64,000 nucleotides of DNA from Ephemerocybe angulata (GCA_013368325.1 JAACJK010000219.1:1732991-1796990); one strand, 5' to 3'. Numbered from the stretch's first letter, positions 13,514 to 26,283 are shown. The notes: a model not told the origin generated them from the sequence alone. Made by a program: numbers and translations.

Positions 13514-15568
13514 TTAATTAGCATGGGTCTGCAACCAGCTTTGAATACTTGCGGACGCCACTTGCTCTATCGTCTCGTAGGCTTGTCTGATGTGGGTCTC
13601 TTCAGTTCTCGAGGAACCCACTGCGAGACGAATGCAGATGCGCCCGTTGAGGTCGGTCTTGGTGAGCATGATGTCGTCCCTCGCCGACAGTGTGTTGTGG
13701 AAATGGAGGTTCAGTTGGTTGACAGCTGCTACGGTGTAGTTCTCTTCGTTGGGCGGGGTGATGCGGAAGACGGTCAGGGCGAGCGAGGGCTCAGTGACCA
13801 GGGAGAGAATCTCGGACTTTTCCACCAAGTCCGAGAAAATCTTGTTCAGTTTGATTCCCTGGGTATTTCACGCATGGTTAGAGGGTTTTAACCGATAGAA
13901 ACAATGGGGTTTGCAGACCTTGCGAATGTGGTTCTGGAATCCAGTGACGCCGTAGCTGCGAAGGACGAACCAGAGCTTGATGGAGCGGAATTTACGGCCA
14001 AGACCAAGGTGCCAGTTTCGGTAATCGATAGCAGTGCCTATATTTCCATAGCATATGAGTGGATCCAGATATGGGATGGATTCATGAATACGTACCTTCA
14101 TCCCCCTGTTTCGTCCTCAGGAAGATGGGTGTGACATCCAAGGCTTCGGTCAAGAGCTTACGGTCCCGGACCCACATCGCTGAGAAGTCGAAGTTGACGA
14201 GACCCCACTGGATAACATATCAGCATCGAAGGTGGTGCAGCAAGGGCACCAGTATATCGAACGTACCTTGTGGAAGTTGGTGCAGAAAGAGGTTGCCGCT
14301 TCGTTGATTTGGGGGAGGTACAAGGCTTCGCGGTATTCAGGACATGCGAGGGCGACACCAGCCCATGCTGCATCTATGTGAAGCCATACATCGGGGTATT
14401 CCTTGACTGAAAGGGAGCAATTGGTAAGAGTGTCAGCAGATCTGAACTTGGCGTACTTACGAACTTGTGCAATCTCTGAAATGTTATCCACAGCTCCAGA
14501 AGAGGTTGTTCCAACGGTTCCAACTGAGGCATATCAATATTGATTCCATTTATTAGAGATCGAAATGAACGTACTCAAGATAAACGGTTTCCTGCCCAAT
14601 TTCTCATCTGCCTCGAATGCGGCACGAAGCCCGTCTCCTCGCAGACAATAACTGTCCTTCCACTCGACCTCGATGGTGCGTATCTGAAGCCCGAGGACAA
14701 CGGCAGCCTTGGCACCCAAAGAATGCGTTTGAGTTGTCGCGTAGATCACCAAGTCCTCCATCTTCGTCTCGGGGTGGGCAGCCTGGTATCGCGACCGAGC
14801 CGCGACCACCGCGACAAGAACGGAGTCCGAGGCGGAGGTCTGAAATAATGCATTGTGGAGGTAAATGCCTAACCTTGTCGAGATTGAATAATACAAGAGA
14901 GACGAACCTGAACGACACCTCCTCCGACCTCGGAGGAGTTGTAGAACTCGGGGGAAAGACCGAGCATCTTGGCCGCCCAATCCATGGTAATAACCTCCAG
15001 CTCTGTGCATGCTGGGCTGGCAGACCACTGGGAATGTCGGGCATATTAAAACGTAGGTTCCTGTGGTAAAGTGGTGTCTCCTCACATTGAATCCCGGGTT
15101 GGCAACACTGCTCGAGTAGAGATCAGCCAGTATGCCTTCAAAAGTGCAGCCGGTGGGGAAGTAGGCGAAGAAAGAGGGATGCTGCCATCGCGTCAACCCT
15201 ATAGGTATCTACAGTCAATGGGCTGAGAGGATGGATAGTGGTTTGGGGGCACCTGGTATAATGACCTTCTGGTAATCCTCTGCGATTTTGTCAAAGTCTT
15301 CGCCATTCTCGGGGGCCTCGGCTAGGAGATCCAGAAGTCAAGCGAGGTCGAAAGGGGTTGCAGAGGGGTCCACTTACCTGGGACGAGGTCCTTCATGTAG
15401 CCAGGCTCTACCCTGGAGACCACAGGCAACTTTTCGAGCGAGTTGAAATAATCGCATATGCGATCAATGGCGGCGTAGCCTGCTTTGCGGAACCTGGCCG
15501 AAGCATCGATCAACGGACTAATCCAACCTGGCAGGGAGACGGCAGAGTACAGACTGTTCAACATCCAT
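13514..15568 (-). CDS. PLP-dependent aromatic-L-amino-acid decarboxylase
   Basis: A group II pyridoxal-phosphate decarboxylase of the aromatic amino acid (tryptophan/tyrosine/DOPA) type, probably cytosolic, making amines such as tryptamine or tyramine. The start at 15568 gives MDVEQ, which splices directly to [20 protein letters not shown]. Diagnostic segments follow: [37 protein letters not shown], a [19 protein letters not shown] cofactor loop and [20 protein letters not shown]. The PLP lysine is in [16 protein letters not shown], with an intron directly after the lysine. The C-terminus carries [15 protein letters not shown] and [15 protein letters not shown] and ends SWLQTHAN. Length is about 490 residues, as expected. 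It is divergent from the ketoacyl reductase and convergent with PEX1. Substrate preference cannot be read from the sequence. Confidence 0.9.
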
Positions 15569-16070
15569 TGCCGCTATGTTGTAGTCGGGGTCAAGTTGCT
15601 TGTGAAGCACTGCGGTTCGGAGTCAGGGGAAGCCGGCTCACGCGCGCCATCTGCCAAAAGTTCACCCGAAATCCCGACTCGGATAAGCCGAGCTGGCTAC
15701 GATCTCCGGGCGCCTATTGTTATCGGATAAGAATTTCCTTCGAGTTGTGCGCAAGGCAGCAGGAGATCTTGGCCACCTTCTATAAGACACTTCATCTTTG
15801 AATGTGCTGGGAGAAAGAGCAATGACCGGTCGAAGCTTGAAGCAAGATGGAAGTGCACCAGCGCTTGCGAGCCGGCGTCAACGGCCGGGGCCTATTCGTT
15901 CCGATCAACGCAAGTAGCCGATCACTTCCAAGTCGTGTCTGATTCCGCAGGACGCGCTCAACAAGTCTTCGTCGGATATCCACCATGTCCCACCTCGTCA
16001 AGGCGCTAGACCTCGCCAGCGTGAAGGAATGTCTGCAGGGCCTTTGTACGTTTCCCAGACCATCATCGTC
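15569..16070. promoter_or_regulatory. Divergent promoter region, decarboxylase and ketoacyl reductase
   Basis: A 502-bp gap between two start codons on opposite strands. I see GC-rich blocks but no certain operator or TATA box. The promoter role is inferred from layout. Confidence 0.4.
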
Positions 16071-17282
16071 ATGTCAGCGGTTAACCAGCAGATAGTGCGC
16101 CAGCAGCCTGCATTCGCGACGGTCTTGCTGGCACTCGGGTCCTTCAGTGTCATTCGCTTCGTTTACCAGACGCTTTCCGTGCTGTTGCAGACGTTCGTGC
16201 TTCCTGGTACAAGCGTAGGCCTTTCCTACCAAACCAAATAACTCGGATTGACCGTCATTTCTAGTTGAAAAAGTTTGGTGCGAAGAAGGGTGCATGGGCT
16301 GTCGTCACTGGTGCGACCGACGGTATCGGCAAGGAGTTCGCGGGGCAACTGGCTAAGGCTGGGTTCAACGTCCTCCTTGTTGCGCGCAACACGGCACTTT
16401 TGAGCTCCGTAGGGGAGGAAATCCGTGAGTTTGGCATTTGTCAGGGGCAAACCTAGCTAACCACTGGAGGATGTAGAACAAAAGTATAAAGTGCAGACGC
16501 AATCACACTCCGTTGATTTTGCGAAGAGCGGAGATGCCGAATATGAAGCATTCGAAAAGGCCGTCGCCGGTCTCGATGTTGGTGTGCTTGTCAACAACGT
16601 TGGCAAGTCCCACAGCATGCCCGTTAATTTCGTTGATACCCCGCAAGACGAGCTCAAGGACATTCCGGCCATTAATGTCGATGCGACGATCCGCGTTACC
16701 CACGCGATTCTTCCTGGCATGGTTCAGAGGTATGTAACGCGTGGTTTGCAGTAAGAATGCCAGCAGGTGCTGACCCGCTCTGCAGGAAGCGCGGCCTTAT
16801 CTTGAATGTGGGGTCGTTTGCCGGCGCCTTTGGCTCCCCTATGTTGGCCGTGTACTCCGCGACCAAGGCGTTCCTTTCGACTTTCTCCGACGCGCTTGGT
16901 GCTGAAGTTAAGAAGGATGGGATCATTGTTGAACACTTGAACACATACTTCGTGGTAAGTCGGCGCGTAATCTGACGTTTAATAGATGCTTGACCTCCCC
17001 CATCAGGTATCCAAGCTCTCCAAAATCCGCAGGCCGACTGCTCTTATCCCCACACCTGCTCCCTTTGTCCGTTCCGTGCTGTCTAAAGTCGGTCTTAACT
17101 GCGGTGCGGCTTACAGCGGACGACCGAACACCTCTACCCCATACTGGTCTCATGCGCTCCTGGATTATGGCATGACACTTATTGGGATGCCTACCGTGTT
17201 CATCCGATACACGCACAACCTGCACAAGGATATCCGCAGACGGGCCCTTCGGAAAAAGGAGCGGGAGGCGAAGGCGTTGTAG
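16071..17282 (+). CDS. IFA38: Very-long-chain 3-oxoacyl-CoA reductase (KAR)
   Basis: An ER-membrane short-chain dehydrogenase that reduces 3-ketoacyl-CoA in very-long-chain fatty acid elongation. A hydrophobic N-terminal segment ([18 protein letters not shown]) anchors it. The NADPH fold shows [17 protein letters not shown], then [10 protein letters not shown]. The catalytic part shows a [13 protein letters not shown] serine region and the YSATK active-site motif, followed by [20 protein letters not shown]. The C-terminus [13 protein letters not shown] is basic, as in ER-retained members. Introns lie at about 16214-16264, 16424-16478, 16730-16784 and 16956-17007. An upstream in-frame ATG-like extension begins at 16029, but 16071 gives the usual short lumenal tail. 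Product confidence is high; the start is fairly sure. Confidence 0.9.
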
Positions 17283-17439
17283 TCAGTCATAGATTGTAGC
17301 ACGTGTATGCATAGTGTGTGTGTGTTTGTTCTAGGGAATGCGGTTGCAGCGTGCCAATTGATTGGTTCAGGACAACGCCCAATGAGCCGTGCTCGCCGTT
17401 AACCTTTTCTTCTCTACGATTTTTGCGTAATACGAGGTC

Positions 17440-20400
17440 ATGAAGCGCCAGCCGTCGAGGGCCCCGTCACCGACACCCACCGCCTTTTCTGGCATATCTA
17501 CATACCAGAATAACAACTATCGCTCCAGCACAAGGGACAAGCCTGGTCCAGTTCCGCAAATCGATTTCCGTACCATCTCCAAGACACACTTTGAGGAGCT
17601 CGGGAAATACCTCGCTGCGTATCTAGCCAGATGTATGTCTGCAAGCCTCCTCAACCCCTTCCCTGCTGATCCCAGCGGCGTGCAGCACAGCCCAATTCAC
17701 GCTCAACCGCCAGGCAGAAGCTCACGCGACTCACGATCCAACAATTCCATGAGCTGTCGACGGATGTGTACGATGAGTTGATTCGGAGGAAGAACGAGAG
17801 AGAAGGCGCGTGGCTTGCACTGTTGACGAGGCATTCGGCTGACCCTCGCGTCTCCAGTCATCCCCTTTCTTCCAGTCCGAGAAGACTTCCATCCCAAGCG
17901 TAACCAGGCCCGCCAGAAGCTCGCCACTCTCCCTACCTCTCGGTTTGAGGACCTTTCCAGCGATGTGTACTTTGAACTTGCACGCCGCTATCCCGAGTTC
18001 AAGGAGGATGTGCGCAACACCCTCTTCAACTGCTATCTATCCGCATGCTAATTACATTACAGCCCTCAGGAACATCTGCAGACGCTGGCTACGATGACTA
18101 CCCATCCCCCGAATTCAACCCCAACTCTCAGCCTCGCTCTAGCAATTCCCGGACCTCAGGCCGAATGTCTACTGAACGTCCGCCCGATAGTGGATATGGC
18201 GGTAGTGTTTCTAGTCGACGGCCTTCGGAAGACAGGCGACGGCCCAGTGAGACCGACATTCCTGTCCCGAGAAGGAGCGAGGAGAACTATGCGGACCAGC
18301 CACCATTACCATCTCGTTCGCCGGAGAACAACTATGGAATGGGAGCGTCGCGGAGGAAGCCCTCACAAGATACCAGCAGGAGATCTGAAGATCAACGACC
18401 AGGGGAGTTCGCTCGAAGACCCAGCGCAACCGCTAGCATCAGCAACAACAGTGACAGCACCGCGACCATGGGACCCGCCCAAAGTACAACAGCGGGTAGC
18501 GGCATGATCATTCCCAATAAGAGCACGATCGAGGAGGAGTACATCGAAGTGCCATACGGACGTGAACAGCGTGAAAGTGGCGCAACAATCGATACGCCAG
18601 CCGCCGAACAATTCCGGGATGCTGCCTTGGGGGATGATAGTGCGAGTGACTATCAGGGTGCGATGAGCCCACGAAGCCCCCCTGCTGGCGGGCTGAACGG
18701 GCTTAGTAGCCGGTTGAGAGAGATTCAGGATGAGGACGACAACGACCCACAATCTTCTGGCAACAAGAGCGGCGACGACTTCTACGACAAGTATGGTCGC
18801 TCGTCAGTAGCTTCGGATCGGTCACTAGGCCAGGTTCCGGGACGTATGGCGAGTCGTGCTAGTGTCAATGATGAGCAGGAGAAGATCCGTCGGGACTACG
18901 AATACAAGATCGCCACCATGCAGTCACAGATAACCAGTTTGCAAAGGGATCTTGCTGACTCTGAAGGGGCGGTTGCCAAGTGGAAGGAAGCGGAAGCTCG
19001 AGTCGTGCAACTCGAGGACGAGTTAGACTCTGTTCGCCAGGTTCGTTGTCCTGGATTAACTTTGGATTGAAATTCATTTCTAACTTCAAACAGAGGTCGG
19101 AGGAACAGAGCGGGGCGATGATGTCACTTCAGCGAGAGGTGGAAGAGCTACAGGAACTTCGACAAAGGGACAAGGAGAGGGAAACACGGAGAATTCAAGA
19201 TGACGAGGAGGAGCTCCAGATTCTTCGCGATCGTTGCGAGAAGCTCGAGTCGGAACGAACGTCTTCTGTAGGCGAAGTGAGTCTCGGCCTGTCTGGATAC
19301 GAAATAACGATGTACTTATGTGTTGCGTTACAGACCGACAAAGAGTTTGTGGAACAACTCCGGACCGACATGGAAGGCCTACTCCTGGAGCTTGACAATC
19401 TCAACCGTCGTAACGATGAGTTGATGACTGCGAAGGACTCCGATCTCTCCGTCATCCGCGACCTTAACATGCAGTTGAAGGATTATAAACGGAAATACGA
19501 GCAGGCGAAGACCGAGCTCCGAAGTGTAAAAGGTAGCTATCTTCATCCTATTTTTTGCTTCAGTATTCTGACGAAACAATTTAGCTACTTCCCAAATATT
19601 CCTCCCTACCCCCAAGTTCGAGAAGTCCGATGACCTCCTTCCCATGTCGCCAGACGGCGGTATCCTTGATGTCCACATCACAGCCTTCCTTTCCGCCATC
19701 GATAGTCTCTTGACGGCTGGTCGGTCCAACGCACCAACTCGGGTCCTTACGCCAATGAAGACCGTTGTGAATGCAGTTACCAACATCGTGGATGATGTTC
19801 GAGCTTTCGAGCGCCGGCCTCCACGAAACCAGAACGATGTTGACTTGGAGAACTTGCGCGCCCTTCGGGATCGTGCTGAAGTGACTTTGAGCAACCTAGT
19901 AGCTGCTACTAGGACGCACGCCACCAGTTCTGGCCTGTCTCCCGTTAGCTTGCTTGACGCTGCTGCTAGTCACGTATCGGCATCCATCACGGAGCTTGGC
20001 AAGCTTGTGTGTTTACGGAAGGCGACGAAGGCTGAGCAGGATCAGTTTCCTTACAATACTGCCCCAGCGTCAGCGTCGAGTGTGAGTGGATACATCCCGG
20101 GATCACGGTCGCTAGAGGGTAACTCAGCACATCAGCGCAAGGCTAGCCAGGGCTCAACAAGCTCGTCTCTACGGAATCGCTTCGTTGAGTCTCCCTCTTC
20201 CCCACCTACCAGGAATTTCTTGGAGCAGCGACGAAGGCCACCGTCTCAAAATTCCAGCAGTGAACAGACCAATTCTCCTCCACCGATCTTCGACCAAAGA
20301 GCTCCACTCGGTGGCGCGCTAAGTGACGACTCAAACCCCGCAGAGGGTGAGGATCAGTGGGCTGAGCTGAAGGTACGTTTCCCAGGCAGTATTGCTGCGA

Positions 20401-20753
20401 AACACCGAACTGATATCTCTTCGCAGCCTTACCTGGAAGCGCAGACCGAGGCTATCGTATATGCCATCCAGAGCGTGCTATCAGGGGTTCGAAGTCCAAA
20501 TCCACCCCCGAGTCTCAACGAGAACTTGACGCAAATCATCACCATCGTATCGAGCATCGTCGCGGTGTGCAAGGAGAACCTGCCTCCTGCATCAGTACAG
20601 CAGGGTAACGAAATTTTACGAGAGCTTGTGGACCACGCCAACAAGTTGAGCGAGGTGCAGACTTCGGAGCTGTCGAAGGAGTCGAGGCAGATCATGGCGA
20701 AGTCGAGTTTCGCTATTGCCAACGCGATGAAGGGGCTGATGAAATTGGGTTAG
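17440..20753 (+). CDS. SPA2: SPA2-like polarisome scaffold
   Basis: Spa2 scaffolds the polarisome at the hyphal tip, linking formins and MAP kinase components. The N-terminus carries two Spa2-homology (GIT-type SHD) repeats: ARQKLTRLTIQQFHELSTDV with YDELIRRK, and ARQKLATLPTSRFEDLSSDV with YFELARRYPEF. A Ser/Pro-rich disordered region follows (about 18060-18850). A coiled coil then runs from EQEKIRRDYEYKIATMQSQI through about 19530. The C-terminal domain starts GGILDVHITAFLSAIDSLL and ends AIANAMKGLMKLG. Several short introns are present, at about 17632-17680, 19040-19093, 19278-19332, 19530-19583 and 20374-20426. Length (about 950 residues) and domain order fit the family. Confidence 0.82.
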
Positions 20754-21027
20754 TGGAAGTGATGTCTTTGTTCGATTTCTACGGGTGCAGGCAGCCGTTA
20801 TGATTCTCTCTTTTTTATCAGTTAAGTAGACTTAGTGATGCTCGATTCGGCTTTTTGGTTTATGGCATATTCCCCTCCCCTGCATTTTGTTGCACCATAT
20901 GTTACCTCTTATTAGCAACAGTATATACACATTGTAGTGTCAAGTAATACGTGGAATGATATCCATCTGAATTTCAGCGCGTCCTCTATATGATTCGTAC
21001 CTGGGCTAAACCGCACTTTGGCACAGG
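20754..21027. terminator. Convergent 3' ends of SPA2 and MDR oxidoreductase
   Basis: A 274-bp gap between two facing stop codons, AT-rich with several T runs. It must contain both polyadenylation regions. No single signal can be picked out with confidence. Confidence 0.35.
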
Positions 21028-22431
21028 TTAGGTTGACGGAACTCTGCTGCTCTGGGAAAGCGATACATTAACAACGACCTTGCCGCGGGCCCGAGCGGTG
21101 ACGATTCGGTCGAAAGCCTTAACAGCATCTTCGAACTCGTAGACAGAGTCAACCGTTGGCCTGATCTTGCCTGGTACGGAAACTCAGTTATCTACCCACA
21201 GTCTACAGACTCGCGGAACTGACCTTCTTCGAGTAGTCTGCGCAGAAATTCCATGTCCTCCGCCCTAACGGCACCGATGATGTTCCTACATGACAGTTAT
21301 CAGAATCCTTGGGATGTATGAAGCCCATAGCGATTGGGGTACCTACTTTCCCTTGGCCTGAACTCTAGTCAGAAAGCGCGGAAGCCCTAGCAACGCTAGC
21401 CATGCAAACAATTGCGGGACAGCGCCCCACGTAAACTCGTGAGGTGTTGGTCCGACAGTGATGAAGATGCCATTGGGTTGGAGGTATGCTGCACTTTGGC
21501 TGTAGAGCGAAGAGTCCCATAAGCCTGCTGCATCGAGAACAACATTGAATTTCGTAGATGGGGGGCTCTTGGTGAGGTATGTATGCAGAGGACCGACGGC
21601 CGTGTAGTCGATGACCTATGTTGACCCGAAAATCAGTAAGATATCGACGACAGAGGGTGTTGCAAACGAGGTGAAAATCACTCCATACCTCATCGGCGCC
21701 TAAGCTCCTGACGTAGTCTTCGTTCTTCTTTGAGCAGGTCACGACGACCTTCGCACCGCGCAGCTTTGCAAGCTGAATAGTCCACGCTCCCACAGAGGTG
21801 CTCCCTCCATTGATGAAAATGGTTTGGCCCTCTTCGAGCTTTGTATCGTTAAGGACTTGCAGAGCGGTTGTGGCCGTAACGGTCACACCCGCAGCCTCGA
21901 ACGGCGAGATATTTGGAGGGCGCTTGGCAAGATCCTTTGCGGGAAGGGTGACATATTCCTGCAATGCACCCTGCTTCGTGGAGAATCCAATCGCTAAAAG
22001 AATGTATTGTATAAGTACCAGCGATCAATACTAGAGACTCTGAGCAGTGGAATAAAGCTCACCAGGATCAACACCTCCATACACCTCGTCTCCTACCTTG
22101 AACCTGGAGGTGCTGTCGGCGCTCACCACAATTCCCGCAAAATCGTTTTCGACAGCCCACGGCCTCTTGATGATCCAATTTGGTAGATATCGCATGAGCT
22201 TCCATGCCCTGTCCCAGCATTTATTAACGTTCCGAGAGAAAGTTTGGGCGGGTGAACGTACAGTGGGTTCAGTGCAGCAGCCTGAATTTTGACTGTGACT
22301 TGTCCAGGCTTTAGCGTCTTCAGAACGGGCCAATCTGTCCTAAGCTCCAGGGACCTGCTGGGTGGAAATCCCTTCCGTGCAGAGACCCATGCTCTCTGGG
22401 TAGCAGGGAGAGTGGCGGGCGAAGTGAACAT
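21028..22431 (-). CDS. MDR-superfamily NAD(P)H oxidoreductase, quinone-oxidoreductase type
   Basis: A zinc-free medium-chain dehydrogenase/reductase. The start at 22431 gives MFTSPATLPATQRAWVSARK, followed by PGQVTVKIQAAALNP and ENDFAGIVVS with FKVGDEVYGGV, the GroES-like fold. The Rossmann part reads EEGQTIFINGGSTSVGAWTI then GAKVVVTCSKKNEDYVRSLG. The nucleotide loop is GGSTSVG. After two introns comes FNVVLDAAGLWDSSLYSQS, then a C-terminal tail ending KVVVNVSLSQSSRVPST at a stop at 21028. I see no structural-zinc cysteine lobe. The substrate is unknown; relatives reduce quinones or enones. Strong family call, weak role. Confidence 0.85.
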
Positions 22432-23488
22432 GGATATAGGCCTACTAGAAACTCGGTTATGTTGAGATTATTATGATGGTTTCGTGCCCCTTGAACGCGA
22501 GTTGGGTGCCAAATTTGAAGGATTTAAATTCATAAATTACCGTGGTAGAGGCCATGCGTGCCGAGTGTCTTCGTACGCCTATCTCAAGGGCTCGCTCGGG
22601 CAAGGTGTCTTTGGTGCCAGAGGGGTCATACGATCGGTAATATTCGATCCAGGCACAGATCAGTCACGGTCACATCATGCACAGCTGATGTCCCACGTAC
22701 CGCATCATGGGCGCATCAATGCGCTCCTCCCTTCCCTCCGGTCAGTCCCCTGTGCCCGCTCCTTACCTCTCCCCTCCTCCAGCCATTGTAGAATAGTGTA
22801 AATAGTGTTATATATGACCAATATATGCTATTTCTGCACCAACGTGAACATGGTGTTTGCATGGAGTGTGGATGTCCCTCACATCATGCTTTGTAGTCCA
22901 ACGTGCTTTGTAGTCGACCTTCTATAGGCTGTGGCACAAAGAAAAGTGGAATAAAGGCCGTATCTACGTACCTAACAACGACCTGCTGGGTGACTTTCGG
23001 AGAAGCGCCCCCCAATCTCACTTTCGGACATAGCCGAGACAAAGGATGATATTCAAAGTCCGACTGGGCCGGCGCTAATCTCGTCTTCGCGCGTCGTTGC
23101 ACGCCCACTGCTCTATCCCCTCGTCCAATGATAGACTTGGTTAACTCATAGCTGTGATTTACAGCTGCACACATGTATCTGCAGTGAAAAGCCTAAAAAA
23201 CAGTACGTGGAAGCCCTCAGCAACCGGATCCGGCTGTGCGGAAATGCTACGAGACAAAGGGATTGGGCAACAAAGGGCGCTGCTGAGCGATATCGGGACT
23301 TCCGATGCGAGTGCCGACTATAGACTGAGCTGGTAAGCACATATAAGCAGGGCTCCGAGCGAAGTCGAGCCTCCCATTCCCTACATTCCATCCAAGTCTG
23401 ATACATTCCACACTCTTTCCCCTTCCCATTCCAACGGCGCTTCGGCGCTTTGAAACCTCACTCTCATTTTGATATCAATACCTCTCAT
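22432..23488. other. 1-kb intergenic region, no gene seen
   Basis: Mostly unstructured. It holds the upstream regions of two divergent genes. Open frames at 22484-22801 lack coding character. Around 22795-22835 a run of tata-like steps occurs, but it is not placed well for either gene. Confidence 0.4.
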
Positions 23489-24968
23489 ATGTCTCTCATT
23501 CTACCGCCTTCCTCCCCACCCTCCGACGTTCTTGAGGTAACTTCGAGCTTGTATCAGCCAATCTACAAGCCAAAGGATGCCAACAAGGGCGACACATTTA
23601 AGCCACTCCGCCTCGCTATGGAGGCAGCCGTAAAGCAGCTTCTTGCACAACACCTCAGCCCCCTTCCATTCCACTACGTTCCTGGATTAGGGATTACAGA
23701 TTACGTTTGGTGAGTCGAGTATCACGCTGCTTACTCAAAATGTATCCTTATTATTCATAACCAGTCCCCTCGAGGATGGTGAACGTGTACCGTTCGCGAG
23801 GTGGGAAGTACTGGCCATAATCTACGAATTTCTCAAGCCCGGGTGTCTGTGCAGTGCAACAACAGGCACGTATACCGAGTCGAAGATTATCCAGGTCAGT
23901 AGCACCAATGCGAATGCAGGCATTGCGGGCAAGTGGGTGGCCGTCTGTGCGACGAGACGGTGCAACTATTTCAGTACGTATAAATCTGTCCTATCCATAT
24001 CCGTTTCATTACTCATATCGATGCAGTGGTCTATCTCGAGGAGGCCTATGCTTCGGAAAGCACGAAATTCGCAAATCTGCGCCGTCGTTGTAAGTTCCCA
24101 ATCGACAAAGTTCTCTGTTATACATTCTCATATATATATTTTAGCTGCATCTAGCGCGACTTCTTCATCATCGCAGCCAGTTACCCCCTCTTCCTCACTT
24201 CCCTTGTCATCTCCACCTGCTCGCCGTGTACCAGCTCCACTGCCATTCCCTCCCCTCCCCGCGCTCTCGATTTCCAATGCTGGACGTTCCCATTGGCAGG
24301 AGGGCTCGTCTCAGGCAGGCTCGTCGCGCCAGGGAGGCTCGTCATTGTCTCAGGCCAGCTCGTCACGCCAGGGAGCCTCGTCGTCATCCTCACAAGCTGG
24401 CTCTTCATCCCAACCCAGCTCGTCACAGCAGGTTGCTTCGTCTTTGCAGGCCAGTTTTACCTCGCAGGCTGGCTCGTCGTCCCAAGCCAGTTCGTCATCA
24501 CAAGATTATCCCCGGAGTGCTGGTAGCCGTATTGGCGCGAATTTGCGGAGGGAAGTAGCAAGGACGACACGTAGATTGGAGCGTGAGCCCACCGCTCCTC
24601 TGGAACGTGCTCGCCGCCGCCAAACTCGCCAGAACAATGTCCCCTCACCTTCACCATCGCCTCAGCCGGAAGGTAGCACCCTTGGCTTAAACAGTGCCAT
24701 CGCTTCTCGCGCCATTCCCAGGCGGCCACCTCCAGTTTATCGTGACGACCCCCGCCCGACGACCTTCCACTCTAGGCTCATGGCTATGCATGGATACCAC
24801 TCGGAGGTCGGACTATATCCATTCGAGTTTCACGGCCTCTTGAAGCAGTGCACAAACTGCAAGGTTATCTGTACGCACCCTTCATTCCAGTATCACCGCT
24901 GCCGCCCCGACTTCGCTCGACCCCGAGCCCCCGAGCCAATTGAGGTTTTTGACAACGAGGCTCTCTAG
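23489..24968 (+). CDS. Anonymous protein with Ser/Gln-rich repeats and C-terminal CxxC motif
   Basis: I do not recognise this protein. The start MSLILPPSSPPSDVLEVTSS is the first true ATG in frame. A compact N-terminal domain of about 150 residues follows: KLLAQHL-like helix, CPLEDGERVPFARWEVLAII and KWVAVCATRRCNYFMVYLEE. Introns lie at about 23709-23763, 23971-24026 and 24089-24145. The centre (24290-24510) codes for degenerate repeats of the type QAGSSSQASSSRQ. The C-terminus is a likely metal-binding module: LLKQCTNCKVICTHP then FQYHRC, with cysteines and histidines spaced Cx2C...H...HxC. It ends PIEVFDNEAL. Function unknown; the two ends look folded and the middle looks like a flexible linker. 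Confidence 0.65.
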
Positions 24969-25876
24969 TCTCAACGCTTACCCCACTACCCCTATCCACT
25001 CCTTGTTTGTAGTCCGTACACTCCGATGTCTCTCATGGTACGTATCTGTCTTCCATCTCGTCTCTGTCTTCCATCTCGTCTCGCATTTCCTGGCATCCTG
25101 CCATGCTCGTAACTCGCTCACTCTCGTTTATGCATCCTCTCGCCTTTCTTACTGTTTCTTCGGACCTTGGACATTTTAATCTTCTCGCTTACTCACTTTC
25201 ATTCGTTTCTCTTGCTTTCCTTCGTGTTTCTTTGGACTTTATTCTCGCCTAATTACTCTACTCACTTTCGGTAGCTTTTTGCCTGCGAGGTCGGGTTTTT
25301 TGATGCATCCGAGGTAATTACAAGTAGCCCAGGTGGATATAGATACAGCGAATGGTAGTTAGTAACTATCTTGGCCTGCGTCGAGTTTAATTGAAGTGCT
25401 TGGCCACAATAACTCCCTGGGGTGAATTTACGGTCATATATCTCTGTTCGGATTCAAACGTAAGACTGGATCAACGCGTATATATGTTTAGGAATGTCCT
25501 ACGTACTAGTATGCTCAGTTTTAGGACCTTCAGAGGTCATGTGGAGTAGCTACATACAATACGGAAATGGTTATCTACGGGCGCTTATGCATTGATCCCG
25601 CTGATGCGGTCACATCACAGCCAAACAGCGAGAAAGAGTGAATCGTAGAAGGCCACTGAGCAACCAACTTTGCCTGAAATCATGTATATGATGTATTTCA
25701 TGTCGTACCTTGACCTGTGTGTCAACCATTAGAGTAGAAGTTCTTCCCTTCACGAAAAAACAGAGAAATGGTAACTTAGTTCATGCCGTGTAAGTCGCTC
25801 CATGTGCACGCGCCTTGTATACATTATCCATAAAGTTTACATCTTTAAATCTATTATACACAGTCTATGCGCCCTC
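24969..25876. other. Gene-free AT-rich stretch with a short tandem repeat
   Basis: No coding signal. At about 25047-25083 the phrase tgtcttccatctcgtc occurs twice in tandem. The rest is unstructured, T-rich near the preceding gene and AT-rich later. Confidence 0.4.
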
Positions 25877-26283
25877 TCAAGATGTTATTGTGGGCAATGT
25901 TAAGTCCCCAGTTGATGCCCGGGTGCGAAGGCCCACTTTCCCAGAGCCCGTCCCAATAAGTTCAGCGTTCTTCTCCACAGTTCGATTATAAGTGTCGATA
26001 GCCTTGTTATACGAGGAATCTGCCTTTTCCATGTCAGTGAATTCACCCCTTTGAGCACGCGTGTAAGCGTCCTCGCGTGTAACACGCGCGCGCTTCAACT
26101 TTTCCCCTGCGGCTTCCATCTTCTGATTTGCATCGAGGATCTTGTTGTCTTCAGCGGCATAAATTCGAAGTTGAGTATCACCTGTGGTGCATATGAGATA
26201 TACCATAGCAGGGATGAGGAAACATACATACTTTTGCGTTTGTTTACACGCAGTGCGCGCAATACTCGACAATCAAATGGCAT
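25877..26283 (-). CDS. Small anonymous helical protein
   Basis: A two-exon gene of about 118 residues on the minus strand. ATG at 26283 gives MPFDCRVLRALRVNKRKS, with a 50-nt intron (gtatgt...accacag) just inside that last codon. Exon 2 runs DTQLRIYAAEDNKILDANQK and then a charged helical stretch (KLKRARVTREDAYTRAQRGE), ending STGDLTLPTITS. The splice is clean and the second exon is Ala/Lys/Glu-rich, suggesting a coiled-coil or helical bundle. I know no family for it. It sits at the edge of the repeat-rich zone with no partner gene. Confidence 0.5.

Noticed and set aside
13508..15801. Plus-strand frames across the decarboxylase
   Set aside because: The minus strand carries an unmistakable PLP decarboxylase with all key motifs in order; the plus-strand frames are its antisense.
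23892..23916. A 25-nt gt...ag segment in the Ser/Gln-rich gene as a micro-intron
   Set aside because: Keeping it in the mRNA leaves the frame open and makes the next two splices fall in phase; removing it breaks them.
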